The notes under the pieces: generated by a model
The model's input: the letters and a program-made list of their open reading frames with translations, nothing else
What the model was told of the DNA's origin: nothing
The model's database searches: none
Shown: in pieces, positions 58,139 to 64,000 of the stretch
Layout: each line of letters begins with the position of its first letter
Position numbering within the stretch: position 1 is the first letter of the stretch
Translations under genes and position numbers: made by a program
Assembly (NCBI GenBank): GCA_937139405.1
Contig: CAKZPV010000034.1
Coordinates: 1 to 64,000, forward strand
Source of the DNA: an uncultured Nitrospirota bacterium
GTDB taxonomy: Bacteria > Nitrospirota > Nitrospiria > Nitrospirales > UBA8639
DNA: 64,000 nucleotides
Reading direction: 5' to 3'

Positions 58139-58462
58139 ATGACCGCTAAAAGATCCCTCACAACTCAACTAGTCTTTTCATTCCTGCTTCTGCTCGGGGG
58201 ATTGCTCATTTTCTCTATCCCCTTTGGGTTAGCTCTTGAAGTTCATCATTTGTTTTCTGAAATTGATCATGATGGGCATGAACATGCCAAGCATGATCTG
58301 TGTACGTGGGTGGAGCACCATGCAGGAGGATCCTACGTTCAGGATTTCTATCGGACTTGCCTCTCTACCGATCTGATCGATCTTCTTTCCCCGCTTCATG
58401 ACCAATGGGTGTATTCTTTAAATATACGTATTGATCGGTCCCGAGCACCTCCCCTTTCCTAA
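58139..58462 (+). CDS. small His-rich exported protein
   Basis: A 107-residue protein with one N-terminal hydrophobic segment (LVFSFLLLLGGLLIFSIPFG) and a His-rich stretch (HHLFSEIDHDGHEHAKHDLC then WVEHHAGG) that could bind zinc. It lacks a lipobox. The frame runs up to TTG 58088, but ATG 58139 falls after the promoter start point. It is first gene of the operon leading to the ABC transporter. The resemblance to DUF2946-type small proteins is loose. The role is probably metal buffering at the membrane or periplasm. Confidence 0.62.
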   Translation: MTAKRSLTTQLVFSFLLLLGGLLIFSIPFGLALEVHHLFSEIDHDGHEHAKHDLCTWVEHHAGGSYVQDFYRTCLSTDLIDLLSPLHDQWVYSLNIRIDRSRAPPLS

Positions 58463-58584
58463 ATTCTTTTCATCATATTTAATCATCAATTTTTTTGACC
58501 TGCTGGGGCAGAGAGTGGTCCTTTCCCTGTTCCCCGACCTTATTCAAAAAATGGAAAAATTTAGGAAAATTTGGAGGAATGACT

Positions 58585-60306
58585 ATGTTTTGTGCAAGAC
58601 AGAAGTTTCCCCGATTTCTAGGAGCGGGGATGTCCTATCTATCACTGGTTTCCCTACTATTCTTTGTCTCACCGGAAATATGGGCTGCAAGTATACATGA
58701 GAACCTCAACGTACCAAATGACCACAGAGATGAAATTTATCGAATGCAACTATCCCAAGATTTACGCTTGGCAGCGGCCAAATCCAAAAATGAATCTGGA
58801 AATTCCTCACCAGGTGCTACGCTAGAGAATCGATATCCTGGAGCCAAGTCTTCTGCGGAACCCAAGGATTTACTTAATCGAACAGGGGGTATGCCAATGG
58901 ACGGACCACCCGTCCAGGACGTACCTGGTGAATCTGGAACATCCATACATGGACCTTCGTTAGAGAATCGATTTCCTGGAGCCAAGTCTTCTGCCAAGCC
59001 TAAGGATTTACGTAATCGTGCAGGGGGTATGCCGATGGATGTTCCCCCAGCACTCGATCTTGGAACAACACCAAGAGAAAAGGGCATTCTCCGCCGGCAG
59101 CAAATTCTCAATCGTTTTAATCCAGCGTTAGGGTTTGTATTTGAAACGATTGCAGGCTATACCCAGCGCCGCATGCGATTTGTCGACGGGGATGGAGCTG
59201 ATGCCGGGGGTGAAGTTGGAACCAAACTCCCTGCCGGATTTTCTTCTGCCCTTCGAACGATTGAATTATTCGCAGCGGCGGATATCGATCCATTTGCCAG
59301 GGCCTACGTCATTGCCTCCGGGCATGCCGAAGCGGTGAATTCTCGGGGGTCAGAAGAATTTGGAAAGGCGGTCTTCGAGATCGAAGAAGCGGCCATACAG
59401 ACGACCGCTTTACCCTATAATCTGTCCGTGCGCGGAGGCCGATTTTTTGCGGATTGGGGGTATTTAGGGCGACGGCATGCTCATGATTTACCCCAAATTG
59501 ATATTCCCCCGACGCTAGCATTGTATATGGGCAATGGAAATCGAACAGATGGGCTAGAGCTATCATGGTTGGCACCCACGGATACCTATCTGGCACTGAC
59601 TGCTGGCTGGGGGTATAACTTTGGATTCGTAGGGGAAGGCCCATTGAGCAATATTCGAACACAAGTGAGCCAGGGAAACACGTTCTTTGGATCAGCTCGC
59701 ACTTATAAAGATCTCACAGATGATCACAATGTCGAGTTTGGATTCTCTTTTCTCTATGCCCCGCAATCCCGCGTTCCCGAGGCGGAGGAATTGGCATTCT
59801 TAGCCGTGGATGAGAATGATCCGGTTGAACGACGTACCTTTAATGTGGATTTTCATTATCGCTGGTATCCCTTAGGCAGAGGATTACGGCAAAGCCTGTC
59901 GTTTCATGGAGAACTTCTCTATGACTTCGGACAGGGTCGCCGGAGTATTTTTGGAAAAACGAAATCCCGGGGTGCTTGGGGAGGCTATGCGTACACGGAA
60001 TATCGAATCAATAAACAATGGCGACCAGGCTTCCGTTTTGATTGGCATCAAATGCCCAGCGAACCGGCTTTGATCACCAATCCGAAAACGGGGAATCCGG
60101 GCAGTACACCCAACACCTCAGGAAATCGAATTACCGCCGTGACCTACTCTCCCTATGTCACGTACTATCCAAGTGAATTTCAGCGATTTGTGTTGCAATA
60201 TAACCATAGCCATTACGGCAACACGTTCGCTCCGCAAAATCAAGTATTGCTGCAATGGCAAGTGGTTATCGGTAGTCACCAACATGGGTTTACAGAAAGA
60301 CAGTAA
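58585..60306 (+). CDS. outer-membrane beta-barrel protein linked to metal uptake
   Basis: A 573-residue exported protein. The start ATG 58585 is favoured by GGAGGA six bases upstream, and ATG 58579 is too close to that site. A long signal peptide (LSLVSLLFFVSPEIWAASIH) is followed by a Pro/Gly-rich region with two copies of a motif (LENRYPGAKSSAEPKDLLNR and a near-identical second copy), then a barrel-like region with alternating aromatic strands (FVFETIAGYTQRRMRF, LSVRGGRFFADWGYLGRR). The end (LQYNHSHYGNTFAPQNQVLL then QWQVVIGSHQHGFTERQ) has His-rich turns. It probably lets metal into the periplasm. The binding-protein gene begins in its stop codon (TAATG). Confidence 0.78.
   Translation: MFCARQKFPRFLGAGMSYLSLVSLLFFVSPEIWAASIHENLNVPNDHRDEIYRMQLSQDLRLAAAKSKNESGNSSPGATLENRYPGAKSSAEPKDLLNRTGGMPMDGPPVQDVPGESGTSIHGPSLENRFPGAKSSAKPKDLRNRAGGMPMDVPPALDLGTTPREKGILRRQQILNRFNPALGFVFETIAGYTQRRMRFVDGDGADAGGEVGTKLPAGFSSALRTIELFAAADIDPFARAYVIASGHAEAVNSRGSEEFGKAVFEIEEAAIQTTALPYNLSVRGGRFFADWGYLGRRHAHDLPQIDIPPTLALYMGNGNRTDGLELSWLAPTDTYLALTAGWGYNFGFVGEGPLSNIRTQVSQGNTFFGSARTYKDLTDDHNVEFGFSFLYAPQSRVPEAEELAFLAVDENDPVERRTFNVDFHYRWYPLGRGLRQSLSFHGELLYDFGQGRRSIFGKTKSRGAWGGYAYTEYRINKQWRPGFRFDWHQMPSEPALITNPKTGNPGSTPNTSGNRITAVTYSPYVTYYPSEFQRFVLQYNHSHYGNTFAPQNQVLLQWQVVIGSHQHGFTERQ
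58823..59048. repeat. two direct repeats in the barrel gene
   Basis: An 88-base unit beginning TAGAGAATCG recurs exactly 138 bases later (58823-58910 and 58961-59048), encoding two near-identical copies of a 29-residue motif 46 residues apart. A recent internal duplication. Confidence 0.85.
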
Positions 60307-61262
60307 TGTCGCGATTGACTAACCTCATGAATGATTTATTGAAGATCGTTCTTCTGGTGTTTCTCCTGGGTTGTTCCCTCGGGATGGCAGAACGCCCTCC
60401 TGTTGGACAAGGGGGAAAAATTCAGGTGGTGACTTCTATCCCCGACCTGGCGGACTTTACCGCCAGGATCGGGGGAGATTTGGTGTCGGTAGAAAGCTTA
60501 GCCAAAGGGATAGAAGACCCTCACGGGGTGCCAATCAAACCCAGTTTTGTGCCGAAACTGAATCGGGCGGATATCCTAGTCGTATTAGGACTGGATGCCG
60601 AACATTCTTGGTTACCCGCGTTAGTAGACGTGGCCCGAAACCCGACCATTCTTCCCGGAAATGAGGGATTGATCAATTGCGCCCAAAATATCAACCCCAA
60701 GCAGATTCCCAAATCATTACTCCGACGAGAAGGTGATGTGCATCCACTCGGGAATCCCCATTTCAACTTGGACCCAGTTTATGCCAAAGTCATTGCTCAG
60801 ACGATTGCTGATGGACTCTCCCGGGCCTTTCCAATAGGCAAAGCACAGTTTCAAGCCAATGTCCAAAAATTTCATGCCCACCTAGACAAGAAGTTGACGG
60901 AGTGGAAAAAGCTTGCCGCACCGCTCCGTGGGATTAAGTTTGTCTCGTACCATCAAGATACGATTTATTTTGCGGAACAATTTGGATTACAGGAAGTGGC
61001 TCAAATTGAAATTAAACCTGGCATTGAACCAACGCAAGCCCACCTTGTCTGGTTGGTGGAACGTATGAAAGAACAGCAGGTTAGCCTTATACTGCGGGAA
61101 CCCCATTACCCTGAACGGCTTCCGAATTGGGTCGCAGAACACACGGGAGCCAAGGTAGCAAAATTTCTCATCATGGTCGGCGGAAATCCAGGAGTTGATA
61201 CTTACGAGCAACTGATTGAATTTAATCTTCACTCCATCCTGAATGCCCTCAACATCCCTTAG
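60306..61262 (+). CDS. znuA: metal ABC transporter binding lipoprotein (ZnuA/TroA family)
   Basis: A 318-residue TroA-type periplasmic binding protein with a lipobox (FLLGC, Cys23). Metal ligands seen are His73 in IEDPHGVPIKPS, His152 in NPHFNLDP (His146 is nearby) and His216 in SYHQDTIYF, with a C-terminal Asp in GVDTYEQL. The His-rich loop of enterobacterial ZnuA is absent, so Zn and Mn cannot be told apart by sequence. The start ATG 60306 overlaps the stop of the barrel gene. The three ligands plus the His-rich first gene favour zinc. Confidence 0.9.
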   Translation: MSRLTNLMNDLLKIVLLVFLLGCSLGMAERPPVGQGGKIQVVTSIPDLADFTARIGGDLVSVESLAKGIEDPHGVPIKPSFVPKLNRADILVVLGLDAEHSWLPALVDVARNPTILPGNEGLINCAQNINPKQIPKSLLRREGDVHPLGNPHFNLDPVYAKVIAQTIADGLSRAFPIGKAQFQANVQKFHAHLDKKLTEWKKLAAPLRGIKFVSYHQDTIYFAEQFGLQEVAQIEIKPGIEPTQAHLVWLVERMKEQQVSLILREPHYPERLPNWVAEHTGAKVAKFLIMVGGNPGVDTYEQLIEFNLHSILNALNIP

Positions 61263-61280
61263 TCTCATCTTAACTGTTCC

Positions 61281-61967
61281 ATGACGGCTCCCCTAATCTC
61301 TCTGGACAAGGTAACGATCGGGTATCCAGGCGTTCCGATATTGGAAAAGGTTTCTGTTGAAATTTTTCCGGGAGATTCCTATGCTGTTTTAGGTCCTAAT
61401 GGTTCCGGAAAAACTGCGTTTCTGAAAACCATTGCCGGGATCCTCTCTCCATTAGAAGGTAGACTCCATCGGTTCACGTCAGAAGGGAAAGGCTCTCTGC
61501 GGGTCGGATACGTTCCGCAGCGAGCTACGTTAAGTGGACTGCTCCCGCTGACTGTTGGAGAGGTGATTGAGATGGGGACCTATGGAAATGTCAAACCCTG
61601 GCAACGGTTGGGAAAAGCTGAACAGGAGCGAATCCAATGGGCCAAACAAGAGGTAGAAATTGAAGATTTAGACCAGAACCGCTATGCAGAATTATCTGGA
61701 GGCCAACAACAACGCACGTTAATCGCCAGAGCCTTGGCCAGTTCACCCGCGGTATTAGTGTTGGATGAACCGTTGGCCAGTCTTGACAAAAAGACGGTCC
61801 AAGCTATGTTGCGGTTATTAGTTAAATTAAAGTCTGATACAGACATCACCTTATTATGGGCCGATCATTTTATTCCGGAACTTCTCCAAGTTGTCCAAGA
61901 TGTCCTCGAGATTGATTTTGGAACCGTGCAACCCCAACCTGTAGAGCATTTTGTCCAAAGGGGTTAA
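61281..61967 (+). CDS. znuC: metal ABC transporter ATPase (ZnuC type)
   Basis: A 228-residue ABC ATPase: Walker A LGPNGSGKT, the Q-loop region VPQRATLSGLLP, signature LSGGQQQRTLIARAL, Walker B VLVLDEPLASLD, H-loop WADHFIPE. It powers import from the binding protein. It lies 18 bases after znuA and 28 before the permease gene. Confidence 0.92.
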   Translation: MTAPLISLDKVTIGYPGVPILEKVSVEIFPGDSYAVLGPNGSGKTAFLKTIAGILSPLEGRLHRFTSEGKGSLRVGYVPQRATLSGLLPLTVGEVIEMGTYGNVKPWQRLGKAEQERIQWAKQEVEIEDLDQNRYAELSGGQQQRTLIARALASSPAVLVLDEPLASLDKKTVQAMLRLLVKLKSDTDITLLWADHFIPELLQVVQDVLEIDFGTVQPQPVEHFVQRG

Positions 61968-61995
61968 GGACATTACGTGAATACGTAGTGCATAT

Positions 61996-62874
61996 ATGGA
62001 AGAACTCTTCACCATTCTCCATCCATCCTATGTGTTGCGGAACGCCTTATACGGAGGGATCGTTGCAGGGATCGTTCTCCCTCTTATTGGTGTGTTCATG
62101 TATTGCAGAAGGATGGTGTTCTTAGGGGTGACCCTTCCGCAATTATCAACCTGTGGAATAGCTGCCGCGGTGTTTTGGCATTTGAGCTTTCATCAACAAC
62201 AACCCACTCATAGTGATTTTCTCCTCGCTCTTTTGGGATCTACCATTGTAACCACGGGAACCTTGTTGCTTCTTGCAGCGTTTGAACGACGTGGGCATGA
62301 AGTTGGGGAAAGCCGCATAGGAACGCTGTATGTGTTAGCAGGAGCCGTGACCATTCTGTTGCTGGCATCTGAACGGGTGCCCGAGATAGGTATCGTCACC
62401 CTATTACGCGGACAAATCATCGCCATTTCCGATATGGACATGGCCATTCTCCTCGTTGCCTTTACGGGCATCGTTATCCTTATTACTCTATTTCGCAGAG
62501 AACTCTTATTGGTGTCAGTCGATCGAGATCTGGCCTTGTCACTGGGGAAACAACTGTGGATGTGGGATTTGCTCCTCTATGGGCTAGTGGGTTTGGCCAT
62601 TTCTTTGGGTGTCCTGATGGTCGGGCCCTTGCTCACGTTTGCCTTTCTTCTCCTCCCTACGATGATGGCGATCCAACTCGCAAAGAGGTTTTTTCTCGTC
62701 CCACTTTTTGGAGGAATATTAGGAGCGGCAATAGCTCTCTTGGGATTTATTGGTTCATATTTCCTAGATTGGCCTACTGGGGCAACAGATTCGTTGTTTG
62801 CTTGTCTCCTGCTTGGCGTCATCACCCTTGGACAATGGCTACGTCGGCTGGTGTTTCGACCTATTTCGAGATAA
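61996..62874 (+). CDS. znuB: metal ABC transporter permease (ZnuB type)
   Basis: A 292-residue membrane protein with about eight or nine hydrophobic helices of the ABC-3 family (LYGGIVAGIVLPLIGVFMYC, SLGVLMVGPLLTFAFLLLPT, ATDSLFACLLLGVITLGQWL). It forms the channel for ZnuA-delivered metal. It is last of the uptake operon. No terminator was found in the 80-base convergent gap that follows. Confidence 0.92.
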   Translation: MEELFTILHPSYVLRNALYGGIVAGIVLPLIGVFMYCRRMVFLGVTLPQLSTCGIAAAVFWHLSFHQQQPTHSDFLLALLGSTIVTTGTLLLLAAFERRGHEVGESRIGTLYVLAGAVTILLLASERVPEIGIVTLLRGQIIAISDMDMAILLVAFTGIVILITLFRRELLLVSVDRDLALSLGKQLWMWDLLLYGLVGLAISLGVLMVGPLLTFAFLLLPTMMAIQLAKRFFLVPLFGGILGAAIALLGFIGSYFLDWPTGATDSLFACLLLGVITLGQWLRRLVFRPISR

Positions 62875-62955
62875 GGTTTTTCGTCAAGCGAGTTTGTAGA
62901 ACCCGGACCCTGAACTTAGAATGGCTTGTGATGGCTTTGGTGCATATGTTCATTA

Positions 62956-63738
62956 TTAAGGCTGCGGGAGACTGTCTGTCTGAAGTTGGTTCTCTAGGCG
63001 TTCGATTTGTCGATGTTGCTGTTGGAGGGAGTCACGCAATCCTTCCAGTTCCTCATGAACTGACGAGGATCCCGGAGAAATGGGATGGGTATTTTGCTCC
63101 ATCGTTTGGGTGAATCGAGGAAGATGGATCGCAAAGTGAAAGGGAAAAGATGCCTGGGAAGCGGTATCTAGGCTCTTGTTGATCAACGCCCTACTTGGTT
63201 GAAATGACATGGTCCACATTTTTGAGCGGCTAAATGAGGTGGATGGTCTAGAAAGTAAGCGAGATTTTTTAGAAGCTTCATGATACCCATGAATGATGAC
63301 ATGGACCGTGTTATCTACATAATACAGGGAACCGGTTGTATACTGCGTACGGGGCGATGGGGTTGAGTGCACTCGAAATATAATCTCTTCCTCTGGGGTG
63401 GCTTTTTCTAATCCGGCAATGACGTGTGGGACTAAAAAATGAATTTCTTTTTCCGTGAAGGCCTGGAGTGGAGGAGTATTGTTAGTCAGTGCTGATTCAA
63501 GTAGGCCTTGGGTGTCTTGGACATACAGCCCCTTGAGTACGCCCCGTATGATGTGAGGTTCCAGGGTGACAGGGTGCTGAGCCCTTTGCATCGGCTCGGC
63601 AAAGACGCGTAAAGAAATGGATCCTTGCCGTCCTTCAAAGAGGGGCGTTTGGACCCTGGGAACTGCCACACAACTCGTCAAAGCATAGCCAATGCTGATC
63701 AACATTAAAAAGGTCGTTTGTCGAAAAATTAAGCTCAT
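62956..63738 (-). CDS. lipoprotein with C-terminal coiled coil
   Basis: A 260-residue lipoprotein: signal sequence with lipobox (YALTSC), a beta-rich middle (QGSISLRVFAEPMQRAQHPV, TGSLYYVDNTVHVIIHGYHE) and a C-terminal coiled coil (VHEELEGLRDSLQQQHRQIE). No family is recognised. It is convergent with the metal-uptake operon, and no link is evident. The start lacks a strong ribosome site. Confidence 0.72.
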   Translation of the reverse strand: MSLIFRQTTFLMLISIGYALTSCVAVPRVQTPLFEGRQGSISLRVFAEPMQRAQHPVTLEPHIIRGVLKGLYVQDTQGLLESALTNNTPPLQAFTEKEIHFLVPHVIAGLEKATPEEEIIFRVHSTPSPRTQYTTGSLYYVDNTVHVIIHGYHEASKKSRLLSRPSTSFSRSKMWTMSFQPSRALINKSLDTASQASFPFHFAIHLPRFTQTMEQNTHPISPGSSSVHEELEGLRDSLQQQHRQIERLENQLQTDSLPQP

Positions 63739-64000
63739 GAGCTAATATGCTTTCTAAAAAATTTGAAATAATACGAAATTATGAAGCGGATTGAAAGCAT
63801 GAACCATATGCTATCCTGCCGCAAATAGTAAATGGGACTTCTTTGCTCATCAGCCTCTAGAGCCAATTGCCCACCCCCAAGTTGTTTGATACATGATCTT
63901 GGTTCGGACAAGAAAACGGATCTAACAAGATCATCCATAGTTGGCTATAGATTTCAAAAGAAACAGACCCTCATTTTTGCGGAAACGGTCTCGAAAAAAA
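63739..64000. other. window end region
   Basis: The last 262 bases hold no supportable gene. A 67-codon minus-strand frame overlaps the lipoprotein start by four bases but has no ribosome site or recognisable product. Confidence 0.4.

Noticed and set aside
63735-63938. Minus-strand ORF overlapping the last lipoprotein gene
   Set aside because: No ribosome site or recognisable product.

Overview
The window looks like a chromosomal segment of a free-living Gram-negative bacterium. The cell-envelope genes (RlpA, MltB, a Pal-like OmpA lipoprotein, many lipobox proteins, a beta-barrel protein), sigma-54 signalling and moderate base composition fit. Several gene families and the signalling style resemble Nitrospirota, Nitrospira-like in particular. 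That placement is an inference from protein look and was not tested by a search. No rRNA, tRNA or CRISPR array was seen.

Layout, left to right. (1) 0.5-5.2 kb: central carbon genes (ACT-domain malic enzyme, zwf, glgC). (2) 5.2-8.7 kb: a decaying stretch with a broken RBBP9-type hydrolase, a CBS-pair protein, a LexA-like XRE/S24 repressor and the C-terminal stub of a Y-family DNA polymerase that keeps its clamp-binding motif. (3) 8.7-22.5 kb: housekeeping and envelope genes (mutS2, rlpA, a CNNM/CorC-type protein, mltB, ligA), a MoxR ATPase paired with an unrecognised 631-residue protein, and a LysM lipoprotein. (4) 22.6-29.6 kb: a complete tryptophan cluster in the order trpE-G-D-C-F-B-A. (5) 29.6-31.6 kb: an FAD-linked oxidase and a Bor-like lipoprotein. 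(6) 32.1-43.1 kb: a signalling island. It holds a 1,423-residue membrane protein with a sensor-like region and a P-loop NTPase, a small gene behind a sigma-54-like promoter, a membrane Ser/Thr kinase in an operon with an FHA-domain sigma-54 activator, and an opposing DUF4384 plus LPP20-like pair. (7) 43.56-46.11 kb: an intact IS1595-family transposon with 24-bp inverted ends, a perfect 8-bp target duplication and cargo that includes a GIY-YIG protein. (8) 46.4-51 kb: lipoproteins, a methyltransferase, an RqcH/NFACT protein and an orphan Flp pilin. (9) 51.4-57.5 kb: copper resistance (CsoR operator, csoR, copZ, copA) facing a hybrid histidine kinase. (10) 58-62.9 kb: a metal-uptake operon of zinc type (His-rich small protein, outer-membrane barrel, TroA-like binding protein, ATPase, permease) behind a good sigma-70 promoter with a palindromic operator candidate. 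A lipoprotein gene closes the window.

The two parts most likely to be new are the signalling island, where a kinase, a phosphothreonine-reading activator and a sigma-54-like promoter lie together beside a very unusual membrane NTPase, and the cargo-carrying IS1595 element, whose boundaries can be read directly from the sequence.
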